Below are positions 33,630 through 43,845 of a DNA stretch of 64,000 nucleotides, one piece after another. Origin of the DNA: Paenibacillus sp. FJAT-26967. GTDB taxonomy: Bacteria > Bacillota > Bacilli > Paenibacillales > NBRC-103111. The notes under the pieces were generated by a model. It saw nothing but the letters and a program-made list of their open reading frames with translations, ran no database searches and was not told the DNA's origin. Each line of letters begins with the position of its first letter. The stretch's first letter is position 1. The position numbers and the translations under genes were made by a program. The stretch covers positions 278,429 to 342,428 of the forward strand of contig NZ_LMXH01000004.1 of NCBI RefSeq assembly GCF_001541095.1, written 5' to 3'.

Positions 33630-35723
33630 TTGCAGGCAAGTACAGGAAAAAGACTGGTGCAGTATGCACTTCATCATAAGAAACTTTTTATTATCGCACT
33701 TATTATGCTTACGATCGCCGTGGCGGCCGAATTAACCGGCCCGTTTATTGCGAAGAGAATGATTGACACACACATCCTCGGGATTGAAAAATCCTGGTAC
33801 AAAGCACAACCTGGAAGTGAAGATACAGTCTCGTACGGGGGCCAGGTTTACAAACGGGGCGACCGTTTCAGTGAAGGGGAGACGCGCGGTGACGAAGTGA
33901 GACTCCTTCAAGTAGGCACGAAATTTGTTTTCGTGGATGGCCCTATCCGTTTTGACGGGGAGCGCTCCCTCCAAGACGGGCAGCTGACGATCAAGAGGGG
34001 CGGAGATACCGCCGCGTATGCAGCCGCAGTCTTAAGTCCGTCAGAGCTGTACGCGTTCTACCAGCCGGAATTGATCAAATTGGTCGAACTGGCACTCCTT
34101 TATTTTGCTCTACTCGTGGTTTCGTCGATTTTCACGTTCGGACAGCGGTACGCTCTGCAAGTATCCGCCAACCGGGTTATCCAGAAGCTGAGGCTGGACG
34201 TATATGCACAGATTCAGCGCCTGCCGATCCCTTACTTCGATAATCTTCCCGCGGGTAAAGTGGTCTCCCGGGTTACGAATGATACCGAGGCGGTGCGGGA
34301 TCTGTTCGTGACGGTACTGGCGAATTTTTTTACTGGAATCGTCTATATGGCGGGCATCTTCGTAGCTTTGTTCCTGCTGGATCCGAAACTGGGCGCCATC
34401 TGTCTGCTCATTGTTCCGATCCTTGTCGTCTGGATCATTGTGTACAGGAAATATGCGTCCCGTTATAACAAAATCATCCGTTCCCGCTTAAGCGATATTA
34501 ACGGAATGATTAATGAATCGATTCAGGGCATGACCATCATTCGTGCTTTCCGCCGGCAGCGGGAAACATCCGAGGAATTTGAGGCTTTGAATGAGGATTA
34601 TCTCAAGTATCAGCAGAAGCTGCAAAGCCTGAACTCCTTTACTTCCCATAACCTGGTAGGGGTTCTGCGGAACCTGACTTTTGCCGTCCTGCTCTGGTAC
34701 TTTGGCGGTCAGGTGACGGGAGTCGGCGCCGTAATTTCTTTCGGTGTGCTGTACGCGTTCATTGATTACTTGAACCGGCTGTTCCAGCCGATTGTAGGAA
34801 TCGTCAACCAACTGGCTACCCTCGATCAATCCGTGATATCGGCCGGCCGTGTATTTGAGCTGATGGATGAACCGGGCGAAGATATCGAGACGGGCCAGCT
34901 GCCTCGGTACAAGGGAAATGTTACTTTCGAACAAGTTTCCTTTGCTTATAAAGAAGATTATGTGCTCAAGAATATTTCTTTCGAGGCCAAACAAGGCCAG
35001 ACAGTGGCGCTCGTGGGCCATACGGGTTCCGGCAAAAGCTCGATTATGAACCTGCTGTTCCGGTTCTATGACCCGCAGAAAGGAACGATACGTGTCGACG
35101 GCCAGGATGTCACGAAGCTGCCCAAACAGCTGCTGCGCCAGCATATGGGGATTGTGCTGCAAGATCCATTCCTGTTCACAGGCACGATCGCGAGCAACGT
35201 CAGCCTCGGCGACGATACGATCTCCCGCGAGAAAGTCGATGCGGCTCTGCGGGATGTAGGCGGGCAGCGGATCTTTGCGAATCTTCCGAAAGGCTTCGAT
35301 GAGCCGGTGCTGGAGAAGGGGAGCACGCTGTCTGCCGGACAGCGCCAGCTGATCTCGTTCGCACGTGCTCTGGCCTTTGACCCGGCCATCCTCATCTTGG
35401 ATGAGGCGACTGCCAACATCGACACCGAGACGGAAGCGATCATTCAATCGGCACTTGATGTGGTGAAGAAAGGGCGCACCACGTTTATTATCGCGCACCG
35501 GCTGTCTACGATCCGCAGCGCGGACTTGATCCTCTTGCTGCACCGGGGCCAGATTGTCGAGCGCGGTTCTCATGAGGAGCTGCTGGAGCTAGGCGGACGA
35601 TACGCCCAGATGTACCGGCTTCAGCAGGGAGGCGGTTCATCCGCTCCTGCTTCCGGACCGGCGCAGGCTGATCGCTCAACGGTGCGAACCGGTTCCGTTA
35701 CGTCAGGAAACGCAGTGACTTAG
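33630..35723 (+). CDS. bmrD: Heterodimeric multidrug ABC exporter subunit (YheH/BmrD)
   Basis: 697 residues. The first two membrane helices are separated by an insert of about 100 residues (about 42-145), the extracellular domain seen in BmrD. ATPase motifs: GHTGSGKSS, LSAGQRQL, and Walker B LILDEA with intact catalytic Glu592, complementing the degenerate site of BmrC. TTG start 7 bases after bmrC. The C-terminal tail (about 30 residues, Gly/Ser/Ala-rich) extends beyond the family. No clear terminator follows. Confidence 0.95.
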   Translation: MQASTGKRLVQYALHHKKLFIIALIMLTIAVAAELTGPFIAKRMIDTHILGIEKSWYKAQPGSEDTVSYGGQVYKRGDRFSEGETRGDEVRLLQVGTKFVFVDGPIRFDGERSLQDGQLTIKRGGDTAAYAAAVLSPSELYAFYQPELIKLVELALLYFALLVVSSIFTFGQRYALQVSANRVIQKLRLDVYAQIQRLPIPYFDNLPAGKVVSRVTNDTEAVRDLFVTVLANFFTGIVYMAGIFVALFLLDPKLGAICLLIVPILVVWIIVYRKYASRYNKIIRSRLSDINGMINESIQGMTIIRAFRRQRETSEEFEALNEDYLKYQQKLQSLNSFTSHNLVGVLRNLTFAVLLWYFGGQVTGVGAVISFGVLYAFIDYLNRLFQPIVGIVNQLATLDQSVISAGRVFELMDEPGEDIETGQLPRYKGNVTFEQVSFAYKEDYVLKNISFEAKQGQTVALVGHTGSGKSSIMNLLFRFYDPQKGTIRVDGQDVTKLPKQLLRQHMGIVLQDPFLFTGTIASNVSLGDDTISREKVDAALRDVGGQRIFANLPKGFDEPVLEKGSTLSAGQRQLISFARALAFDPAILILDEATANIDTETEAIIQSALDVVKKGRTTFIIAHRLSTIRSADLILLLHRGQIVERGSHEELLELGGRYAQMYRLQQGGGSSAPASGPAQADRSTVRTGSVTSGNAVT

Positions 35724-35999
35724 CACCATAACGGGCAGGTATTTTTTCGAAAAGATGGAATATATAGAGGAAACAGGCGGCTGGATGTGAAACGGGATTA
35801 ATCATCATGCGTATGATAAGATAACCAACCGGAGCCGGGGAGGGCGATTGCCGGATGATAACCAGCTGTTTCACCTGACTGTCATCCGTGTATGTAAGGT
35901 TTGTTCTTATGCAGGCGTGACTCCAGGCGGTTTTGGCAAAAATAGAGGAAGAGAGCGTGGGACTTGCGCTTCTCTTATCCAGCGAAAGGTGAGGGTGAC

Positions 36000-36308
36000 A
36001 TGAGTTCGGATACAAAACGAATTTTGGGCACTGTGCAGCTGATTGTTGAAATTGGTATCGTGATCGGCTTTATTGTCGGCTTAATCCCATTCGGGTTCTT
36101 GTGGTCAGGCAGCTGGGTAGTTCCGCTCGTATTCGTCAGCGCCGTTATTGGTCTGATTACAAGTAACGGCACGCTGCTGGCGGCATTGGCCAACATCGTG
36201 ATGGCTCTGCTTAGCTACGTACCGGTACTTGGCTACGTTACACGTATTGTCGGAATCTTGATTTCGTTCTTTATCATGACCCGTGCCCGGGGAACATCGC
36301 GTTACTAA
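36000..36308 (+). CDS. Small three-helix membrane protein of unknown function
   Basis: 102 residues with three or four hydrophobic segments (LIVEIGIVIGFIVGLIPFGF, VVPLVFVSAVIGLIT, LAALANIVMALLSYV, IVGILISFFIM) and a basic C-terminus. ATG at 36000 follows AAAGGTGAGGG. It has its own terminator. I recognise no named family. Confidence 0.75.
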   Translation: MSSDTKRILGTVQLIVEIGIVIGFIVGLIPFGFLWSGSWVVPLVFVSAVIGLITSNGTLLAALANIVMALLSYVPVLGYVTRIVGILISFFIMTRARGTSRY

Positions 36309-36349
36309 ACTGACGGCGATGATTGGCATCTGCTTTAAGATCCTTATGG

Positions 36350-36387
36350 AAGACCCGCGAATCTTGATGATTTGCGGGTCTTCTTCT
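36350..36387 (+). terminator. Intrinsic terminator
   Basis: AAGACCCGC and GCGGGTCTT with inner AATC/GATT, followed by a CTTCT tail. Confidence 0.75.
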
Positions 36388-36587
36388 GTATGGCTGAGAG
36401 TACCGGATGGATACTGGACTGCCCGCAAGATATTTAGCGGGTTGAATAACCGGATGTATGGCAGTGCAGCCCATTAGTTAAGTAATAGACGCATCACAAG
36501 CGAAGGAATAGGAGGGGGAAGATTATAACTTCCTTTATAACGGGTAAAAGGCCGCATCAGGGAATACTTCCAAAGGGGGTGTCGTCT

Positions 36588-37535
36588 ATGGAAATTAGAA
36601 TCGGATATGTATCTCAGTCGTTAGCCATCTTTCATAATACACCGAGTTCGACGTTTACCTTTAAACGGTTCAAAGAAGGGGGATACGAGAGCTCGCTTGC
36701 TAAAGCTATCGAAGTAGGACGCCGCAATCTGGAGGCTACCCGCCGGATTCTGTACTTTAATGCCGCCCATGGCATCCGGCTGTACCGGCTCAGTTCATCA
36801 CTGATTCCCCTGGCTACACATCCCGAGGTCGGCATCGCCCCATCTGCCGTCTACGAGCGGGAACTTGCCGAACTCGGGGAGTTCGCCCGGGGCCATGACA
36901 TCCGTGTGTCCATGCATCCGAACCAGTTTACCCTTCTCAACGGATCGGAAACTGTGGTGGAAGCCGCCATCCGCGACCTGGAGTATCATGCCGATATTCT
37001 GGATGGGATGGGGATGGGCACGGAATGCAACATGAATATTCATGTCGGAGGAGCTTACGGCAATAAGGCGGCATCCGCGGATAAGCTTGTCGCGAATCTG
37101 CCCGGCGTTCCGGAGCGGGTCCGGAGACGGCTGACGCTGGAGAATGACGACAAGACCTACACGGCCGAAGAAACATTAGCCGTCTGTGAACAGTCAGGCA
37201 TTCCGATGGTCCTTGACCTGCATCACGACTGGTGCAATCCCTCCGCTGCGGCTGGAACGGAACTTCTGCCCCGGATTGCAGCGACATGGGGAGAACGACC
37301 GATCAAAATCCACGTGTCGTCTCCCAAGAGCGACAAGGACTTTCGCGCGCATGCGGACTATGTAGAACCTGAAGCGGCGCTCGGCTTCCTCAAGGTATGC
37401 AAAGCATACGGGCTTCAGCGCGTTGATGTCATGGTGGAAGCCAAACGCAAAGATTACGCTTGCTTGAAGCTGGCGGAAGATCTTGGAGCCGTACGGGGCA
37501 TCCGGCGTATAGACGGCGGAGTTCTGCATATGTAA
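36588..37535 (+). CDS. uvsE: UV damage endonuclease
   Basis: 315-residue TIM-barrel metalloenzyme that nicks DNA 5' to UV photoproducts. Family blocks: IRIGYVSQSLAI, LYRLSSSLIPLATHP, VSMHPNQFTLLNG, MNIHVGGAYGNK, LTLENDDKTYT, MVLDLHHDWCNP, KIHVSSPKS and VMVEAKRKD, which supply the metal-binding Glu, His and Asp residues. Begins at ATG 36588 after AAAGGGGGTG; a GTG three codons earlier overlaps that site. UvsE is typical of spore formers and is often used on spore DNA. Confidence 0.95.
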   Translation: MEIRIGYVSQSLAIFHNTPSSTFTFKRFKEGGYESSLAKAIEVGRRNLEATRRILYFNAAHGIRLYRLSSSLIPLATHPEVGIAPSAVYERELAELGEFARGHDIRVSMHPNQFTLLNGSETVVEAAIRDLEYHADILDGMGMGTECNMNIHVGGAYGNKAASADKLVANLPGVPERVRRRLTLENDDKTYTAEETLAVCEQSGIPMVLDLHHDWCNPSAAAGTELLPRIAATWGERPIKIHVSSPKSDKDFRAHADYVEPEAALGFLKVCKAYGLQRVDVMVEAKRKDYACLKLAEDLGAVRGIRRIDGGVLHM

Positions 37536-37734
37536 ACTCCTTCTGCCACACTCCGGTTAAGGCGAATCGGCAGGCGCTAATGCGAGTTTTTCTCCTTGTG
37601 ATTGTTGAGGAATTTATTTCCTGTGGGGACGTGAATTCCGCAACTTTTCTGCCCATGAGTCCGTCTCAAATGGTGAGAACTGGAATTCCAGATAATTCCG
37701 TTCGAACCCTATACTTTTAAGGAGGCAGATCCGG

Positions 37735-40050
37735 TTGAAAATTATTCGCAAAGCAGGCACGGCGGTGATGACTACTGCACTGCTGCTTGGCTCGGTTACA
37801 CCCGTTATGGCGGACAAGGCGGTGCCCAGTACATCACCTGCTTCTACGGTCAACTCAAACTCAGTTCAAGGAAAAGAGCAGCTTGATCTCACTCAGGTAG
37901 AGCCTAAGATTACGAAGGATAAAGCTATTCAGCTCGCTAAAGGTTACATACCCCAGCCTGAAGGCTACACATTGCAGAGCGCTAATTTATACGTGAACAA
38001 TGGACCTGACGGAAAGCAGAGGAAGACGTGGAACCTGGAATATTCGCTGAAAAAAAATAAAGAGTCGCTCGGGTACATGAATTATTCACTGGATGCCGAT
38101 TCCGGCAGCCTGCTGGGGTACAATTTTTATGATAATAACCCCGACCGCAAGCCATCCTATCCGCCTAAGACAGATCTGAATCTGGCCAAATCCATCGCTG
38201 TCGATTACATAACGAAGCTAAGCCCGGATTTGCAAAAGCAGGTCAAGTACAATGATCTCCGGGAGGCTTCCTACAAAGTGCCTCTTAATGGCTTGATATC
38301 GTATCCGTTCGGGTTTGAACGTGTGGTAGACGGAGTTCCTTTCCCGCAAAACGGCATCCAAATCCAAATCGACGGAGAAGGACGTTTAACCGAGTATCGG
38401 GTAAATTGGAAGGAAGATATCAAATTCGATAAGAACGAAGGCGTTATTGCTCAAGAGAAGGCCGCAAAGGCGCTAAATGAGGCTTCCGAGCCTCTGCTTC
38501 AGTACGTCATTCCTTATCAGATGAAAGAGAGAAAACCTGTTATTGCTTACACGATGGCCGCTATTCAAATTGACGCGAAGACCGGTAAGCCGGTCCTGCA
38601 AAGTGGTACGGTTAAACCTGCGGATCTCCAAACGCTGACGGAGAAGCCGCAGCCTTCTTCGGGACCGATTGCAAATAAAGAAGCTGCGCTCAAGAGAGTA
38701 CAGGCACTTATTCAAATTCCGGCTAATGCCAAGCTGGAAGAGGCCTCGTATGGCGAGAACAACAACGAAGAAACGAAGCAGTCGGAATCGACCTGGAATT
38801 TCCGGTGGTCGCTGCAAGATGAAGAGGGCGACAACAACGGAGCGATCTCCTTGGCCCTTAACGCGAACAACGGTGAATTGAATTATTTGAGTCAATACAA
38901 CAATTCTGTCCGTAATCCGTTTAAAGCGAGCGACGTGAAGGTTTCTTATGCAGAAGCCAAAGCGAAAGCTATCGAGTTTGTTAAGAAAACTATTCCGGGC
39001 AGTACTCATCAGCTCGTACTGGACGAATCCTCAGAGCCGGAAGTAGATCCCAAAGCAACGGAAATTCCGCGCGAGTATTCCTTTAATTTCAGCAGGTATA
39101 TTGACGGGGTCCGGGTAGAGACCGATCAGGTAGCCGTTTCTGTGGACAAAGGCACCGGCGTGATCTCGAATATGTACAAGAATATCAATACACTTCCTTT
39201 CCCTGACAAGAAACCGGAAGTGCTCGGTACTGATAAGGCGAAAGAAAAGTTGTTGTCCCAGTACCAGCTGCGCCTGATTTACCAGACGTCAATGGGTGAG
39301 ATTCCGCAGGGTATTCCTATTGAAAAATATAAACTCATGATTGCCGCCGGTGATATTGGCGCTATTGATGAAATGAGCAAGAATGCCAGCCTCGTGTATA
39401 CACTGGAAAACAAGTATAGCAGACAGCAGTATTTCCTGGATGCGGTAACGGGCCAGTGGCGTAATCGAGAGAACGGTGAGGTCATTTCTCTTGAACCGAT
39501 TAAAGTATCCGATATTGCCGGCCACTGGGCACAAAATGAGCTGCAGTTAATGCTCGATTACCAGGCTCTGGAGGTCAAAGACGGCAAGGTGAATCCGGAT
39601 CAGTCTATCAAACGGGGCGAGCTGATCAAAATGCTCGTTCTGGCAGACAGTGGCGGCGGTTATTATCCGACAGCGGCCATGAAAGATCGTGCGAACTCAT
39701 TCGCGGATGTAACCTCATCCAATGAGTATTTCTCTTATGTCGAGACGGCGCTTGACCGTAAATGGATTGACCGCAATTCCGAAGAGTTTAATCCGGATCA
39801 GCCGATTACGCGCGAAGAGATGGCCTCTCTTATTGTCCGTGCTTTGAATTACAAGAAGCTGACGGAATATGAGGCGATTTTTAGCCGTAACTTCACGGAT
39901 GCAGCGGATATCAAGAACATTGGAACGGCCGCGATTGTAACCGGTATGGGTATCATGAGCGCAGAGAACGGCAAGTTTAATTCGAAGGCTGAAGTTACCC
40001 GCGCTCAAGCGGCAACGGCATTTTATAGATTTTTGCAAAAGCGGTATTAG
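37735..40050 (+). CDS. Exported SLH-domain protein with YcdB/YcdC-type repeats
   Basis: 771 residues. Signal peptide (MKIIRKAGTAVMTTALLLGSVTPVMA), two related YcdB/YcdC-type units (about 55-300 and 318-500) with the lysine-rich ITKDKAIQLAK/PIANKEAALKRVQ starts, each holding PepSY-like beta segments (VDGVPFPQNGIQIQIDGEGRLTEY is split by a turn; YIDGVRVETDQVAVSVDK). Three SLH repeats follow (about 590-771). TTG start with AAGGAGG upstream. Wall-anchored; PepSY-like domains suggest inhibition of a peptidase or ligand binding, but that is inference. Confidence 0.85.
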   Translation: MKIIRKAGTAVMTTALLLGSVTPVMADKAVPSTSPASTVNSNSVQGKEQLDLTQVEPKITKDKAIQLAKGYIPQPEGYTLQSANLYVNNGPDGKQRKTWNLEYSLKKNKESLGYMNYSLDADSGSLLGYNFYDNNPDRKPSYPPKTDLNLAKSIAVDYITKLSPDLQKQVKYNDLREASYKVPLNGLISYPFGFERVVDGVPFPQNGIQIQIDGEGRLTEYRVNWKEDIKFDKNEGVIAQEKAAKALNEASEPLLQYVIPYQMKERKPVIAYTMAAIQIDAKTGKPVLQSGTVKPADLQTLTEKPQPSSGPIANKEAALKRVQALIQIPANAKLEEASYGENNNEETKQSESTWNFRWSLQDEEGDNNGAISLALNANNGELNYLSQYNNSVRNPFKASDVKVSYAEAKAKAIEFVKKTIPGSTHQLVLDESSEPEVDPKATEIPREYSFNFSRYIDGVRVETDQVAVSVDKGTGVISNMYKNINTLPFPDKKPEVLGTDKAKEKLLSQYQLRLIYQTSMGEIPQGIPIEKYKLMIAAGDIGAIDEMSKNASLVYTLENKYSRQQYFLDAVTGQWRNRENGEVISLEPIKVSDIAGHWAQNELQLMLDYQALEVKDGKVNPDQSIKRGELIKMLVLADSGGGYYPTAAMKDRANSFADVTSSNEYFSYVETALDRKWIDRNSEEFNPDQPITREEMASLIVRALNYKKLTEYEAIFSRNFTDAADIKNIGTAAIVTGMGIMSAENGKFNSKAEVTRAQAATAFYRFLQKRY

Positions 40051-40083
40051 AACAATTGGAAGAAAATATATGGAAAGTGGAAG

Positions 40084-40111
40084 AGACTGCCGATTCGGCA
40101 GTCTTTTTTTT
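40084..40111 (+). terminator. Intrinsic terminator after the SLH protein
   Basis: AGACTGCCG and CGGCAGTCT pair around a short loop, then eight T. Confidence 0.92.
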
Positions 40112-40249
40112 GGTAAAAATAGAGAGAAGGATAAATATTAGCTCTATTTTTCCTTGCTAAGGGCAATATTTGATTTTTGCCTATGCGGATAGGTAACATA
40201 AAGAGAAGAGTTTGTTCTACAAACATCTAGATCCAGACAGGAGTGGGGA

Positions 40250-43200
40250 ATGGTGAGGGGCATCATCCGGTATTCGTTAAACAACAAACTCGTCATATGG
40301 CTGCTCACGATTATTGTGACGGCGGCCGGCATTTATGCAGGCTTGAATATGAAGCAGGAGACGCTTCCCAACTTGGAAGTGCCGATTCTGACTGTAACTA
40401 CAGTTTATCCCGGTGCTTCTCCGGAGGAGGTAGCTGATCAGGTAACGAAACCGCTGGAACAGCGGGTGAGGAACCTGGAAGGTGTGGATGTTGTCAGTTC
40501 TACCTCTATGGAGAATGCTTCGTCCATAATGATGGAGTATTCCTACAATAAGGATATGGACAAAGCCGAAGCGGAGGTTAAAGAAGCCGTAGCGGATTTT
40601 AAACTTCCGCGGGGTGCACAGGAAGCTAGTGTCTCAAGAATTAACATAAACGCGTTCCCGATCATATCTTTGAGTATTTCGGGGGACAAGCAGTCTCTGG
40701 ATGAACTGACGAAGATGGTCGAGAGTGATTTTAAACCATCGCTGGAGGGAATCTCAGGAGTGGCGAGTGTCGCTATTTCGGGACAAAAACAGCAGGAAGT
40801 ACAGCTGACCTTTGACAGGGATAAGCTGAAGGCTTACGGTGTCAGCGAAGAGACGGTCAAAGGAATCATACAGGGAGCGGCGATCCAGATGCCGCTGGGT
40901 CTGTTTGAGGTCGGCCGCACGGAGAAGACGATCGTAGTGGACGGCAACGTGCGGAGCCTGGAAGACCTCCAAGCGCTGGAGATTCCGCTGGTTCCAGGCG
41001 GAGCCGGATCTGTCGGCTCCGGCGCGGCCGGCGGCACGGGCATGCCAGCGGGCAGTGGAGCAGCAGGAGGCACGGATGCAGGTGCAGCCGGTGCAGCGGC
41101 TCCGGGCGCGTCAGCCGTAGTGCCGGGCGCATCAGGAGGCGCTGCGCAGGGCGGTACAGGCGCAACCGGCGCTACTGGCGCAGCGCCGGGGGTTAACGCG
41201 GTACCGCCTGCGGGCGCAGCCGCATCGGCAGCGGGACTGCCGACCGTGAAGCTCAGCGAGCTCGCGAAGATTGAGCTCGCCGACCATGCCGATTCGATCT
41301 CGCGCACGAACGGCAAAGAGTCCATCGGTATTCAGGTGGTCAAGTCCACCGAGGCGAATACCGTAGATGTCGCCAGCGCCGTCAAGGAGAAGGCGGCGGA
41401 GTTCGAGAAGGCAAGCAGCGGAGTCAGCATCGTAACGATGCTGGATCAGGGTGAGCCAATTGAAGAATCGGTCAACACGATGCTGAGTAAAGCGGTGTTC
41501 GGCGCCTTGTTCGCCGTTCTCATCATCATGCTCTTCCTTCGCAACTGGCGGACGACCCTGATCTCGATCGTGTCGATCCCGCTTTCTCTGCTGATCGGCG
41601 TGCTGCTGCTTCAGCAGATGGACATCACGCTGAACATCATGACCCTCGGTGCGATGACCGTGGCCATCGGGCGGGTCGTCGATGACTCCATTGTCGTCAT
41701 CGAGAATATTTACCGCCGCATGATGAGCCCTTCGGAGCCTCTGCGGGGCAAAGTCTTGATCCGCGAAGCAACGCGGGAGATGTTCATGCCGATCTTGTCC
41801 TCGACCTTGGTCACGATCGCTGTGTTCCTGCCGCTGGGCTTTGTCAGCGGACCTGTAGGCCAGCTGTTCATGCCTTTTGCGCTGACCATGGTATTCTCGC
41901 TTCTGGCCTCCCTGCTGGTAGCGATTACGATTGTACCGCTGCTTGGACATACGATGTTCCGCAAGCGGCTTGACCGGATGGGCGGCAAGGAGACTTCGCA
42001 GCCATTGGTCCGGTCACAAGGGGACTCAAATACTGCTGCAAGTGCAGGTGCATCCAAGGATTCCGCCCATGTTTCCGCGGGCCATGATGAAACCGGCCGC
42101 CTGGGACGCTTTTACAAGAAAGCTCTTAACAGCACTTTGAACCATAAATTAATTACGTTCGGAGTGGCAATGCTGTTGTTCGTGGGCAGTCTGCTGCTGG
42201 CGACTCAGGTTGGTGTCAGCTTCCTTCCGGAGGAAGAGCAGAATTACGTCATGGTGACGTACACGCCTTCCCCTGGTGAAACGCTCGAAGCCGTACAGAA
42301 GAAAGCGCAGGATGCGGAGAAATACATTCTTGCACGCGAAGGTGTAAAGAATATGCAGTACTCGGTAGGCGGTCCGAACCCGATGTCTGCCGGTAATTCC
42401 AAATCTGCGCTGTTCTATGTGGAATACGCCCCTTCTTTTAAAAATTTTGCAGAGGAAAAAGAGAAGCTTGTAGAGGGGATTGCCAAGGCTTCCCCTGGTG
42501 AGTGGAAACCGCTGGATATGGGCGGTGGTTTCGGTGGAAGTAAATTAAGCTTGTTCGTATACGGAGAGAAGCTGGATGAAATTCACGGCGCAGTGGATCA
42601 GATTCAGCAGCTGATGACGAAGAATCCCACTTTCGATAAGGTGGATTCCAGTCTTTCCGAAGCTTATGAGCAGTATAAAATTGTTGCGGATCCTGCCAAG
42701 CTGAGCAAGCTCGGACTTACCGCGGGACAGGTCGCAATGGCATTCAGCCAGGAACGGGAACGTCCTGTTCTCACGACAGTCCGTGTGGAAGACAAAGACT
42801 ATGAAGTGTTTGTGCAGGCGGATAAGAAGACCTTCGCGGATATTTCCGCTATTGAGAATACAACCATTCAGTCGCCGCTTGGTATTCAAGTGCCTCTCAA
42901 AGATGTGGCTGAGGTCCAGGAAGGCGAGTCACCTAATACCATCACTCACCGCGATATGAAGCTGTATGCGGAAGTAACGGCAGATATTACCGCCAAGGAC
43001 GTAGGGGCAGCTTCAACTGAGCTCAAGGATCAGATCGATCAGCTCAGTCTGCCTTCCACGGTGCGTGTTGATTTTGGCGGAGTAACCGAGCAGATCAACG
43101 AGACTTTCTCCCAGCTCGGACTGGCTATGATTGCGGCTGTTGCAATCGTGTACCTGCTGCTGGTGATGTTCTTCGGCGGGGCATTGACGCCATTCGCCAT

Positions 43201-43627
43201 CCTGTTCTCGCTGCCGTTCACCATCATCGGGGCGATCGTCGCCTTGCTGGTAACCGGAGAGACGTTGAGCGTATCGGCTATGATGGGAGCGCTGATGCTC
43301 ATCGGCATTGTAGTGACTAACGCTATCGTGCTGCTCGACCGTGTTATTCATAACGAGAAGGCGGGGCTCGGTACCAGAGAATCCTTGCTGGAAGCGGCCG
43401 GAACGCGGCTGCGCCCTATTCTGATGACAGCACTGGCTACAGTAGGGGCTTTGCTGCCGTTGGCGTTCGGTTTTGAGAGCGGCGGACTTATCTCGAAGGG
43501 ACTGGCCGTGACCGTTATCGGAGGCTTGATCAGCTCCACGCTGCTCACCTTGATTATCGTACCCCTGGTGTATGAATTCCTGGCGAGGTATCGTCGCAAA
43601 CGTCCTATTCTGGATACAGAAGAGTAA
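40250..43627 (+). CDS. RND-family efflux transporter (SwrC/YerP-like)
   Basis: 1125 residues. One N-terminal helix (KLVIWLLTIIVTAAGIYAG), a first porter domain, five or six helices (AVFGALFAVLIIMLFLRNWR ... with the proton-relay region GRVVDDSIVVIENIYRR), a second porter domain and a final six helices. Proton-driven export of surfactants or drugs across the single membrane is the expected role. A run of about 85 residues rich in Gly and Ala (about 250-335) is inserted in the first porter domain. A charged linker with Ser/Ala follows the first membrane block near 580-610. AGGAG precedes the ATG. Confidence 0.93.
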   Translation: MVRGIIRYSLNNKLVIWLLTIIVTAAGIYAGLNMKQETLPNLEVPILTVTTVYPGASPEEVADQVTKPLEQRVRNLEGVDVVSSTSMENASSIMMEYSYNKDMDKAEAEVKEAVADFKLPRGAQEASVSRININAFPIISLSISGDKQSLDELTKMVESDFKPSLEGISGVASVAISGQKQQEVQLTFDRDKLKAYGVSEETVKGIIQGAAIQMPLGLFEVGRTEKTIVVDGNVRSLEDLQALEIPLVPGGAGSVGSGAAGGTGMPAGSGAAGGTDAGAAGAAAPGASAVVPGASGGAAQGGTGATGATGAAPGVNAVPPAGAAASAAGLPTVKLSELAKIELADHADSISRTNGKESIGIQVVKSTEANTVDVASAVKEKAAEFEKASSGVSIVTMLDQGEPIEESVNTMLSKAVFGALFAVLIIMLFLRNWRTTLISIVSIPLSLLIGVLLLQQMDITLNIMTLGAMTVAIGRVVDDSIVVIENIYRRMMSPSEPLRGKVLIREATREMFMPILSSTLVTIAVFLPLGFVSGPVGQLFMPFALTMVFSLLASLLVAITIVPLLGHTMFRKRLDRMGGKETSQPLVRSQGDSNTAASAGASKDSAHVSAGHDETGRLGRFYKKALNSTLNHKLITFGVAMLLFVGSLLLATQVGVSFLPEEEQNYVMVTYTPSPGETLEAVQKKAQDAEKYILAREGVKNMQYSVGGPNPMSAGNSKSALFYVEYAPSFKNFAEEKEKLVEGIAKASPGEWKPLDMGGGFGGSKLSLFVYGEKLDEIHGAVDQIQQLMTKNPTFDKVDSSLSEAYEQYKIVADPAKLSKLGLTAGQVAMAFSQERERPVLTTVRVEDKDYEVFVQADKKTFADISAIENTTIQSPLGIQVPLKDVAEVQEGESPNTITHRDMKLYAEVTADITAKDVGAASTELKDQIDQLSLPSTVRVDFGGVTEQINETFSQLGLAMIAAVAIVYLLLVMFFGGALTPFAILFSLPFTIIGAIVALLVTGETLSVSAMMGALMLIGIVVTNAIVLLDRVIHNEKAGLGTRESLLEAAGTRLRPILMTALATVGALLPLAFGFESGGLISKGLAVTVIGGLISSTLLTLIIVPLVYEFLARYRRKRPILDTEE

Positions 43628-43656
43628 TCAAACTTAAATCGAAACCTAAATCCAAA

Positions 43657-43686
43657 CAAAAAAGCCGCTGAGAAGCGGCTTTTTTG
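43657..43686 (+). terminator. Intrinsic terminator after the RND gene
   Basis: AAAAAAGCCGCT and AGCGGCTTTTTT pair around a short loop; it could work on both strands. Confidence 0.92.
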
Positions 43687-43845
43687 TTTGTCGAATAAGG
43701 GAGTATATTCACTAACAAGTTCTCCTTTCGCTCTCCGTATGAATGGCAGCTGGCCAAAGTACAGCCCAGTGAAACAAAGTTGAGGTATTATACGTATTAG
43801 CGGCTAAGGGTTATTTTACCATTTGCCTGTAGGGGGTCAAAAACG

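Noticed and set aside
31881..33677. Minus-strand frame of 598 codons opposite bmrC
   Set aside because: Shadow of a strongly supported ABC exporter gene; no motifs of its own.
31869..35723. ABC exporter pair after cydAB taken as CydDC
   Set aside because: Both proteins match YheI/YheH (BmrCD) and not CydDC: BmrC has Asp501 at the catalytic position, BmrD has the long insert between helices 1 and 2 and Glu592. They also have their own promoter and terminator-controlled leader.
41000..41240. Repeat-like GC-rich stretch in the RND gene considered as CRISPR or tandem repeat
   Set aside because: It is an in-frame Gly/Ala-rich coding stretch; units are irregular and no spacer pattern exists.
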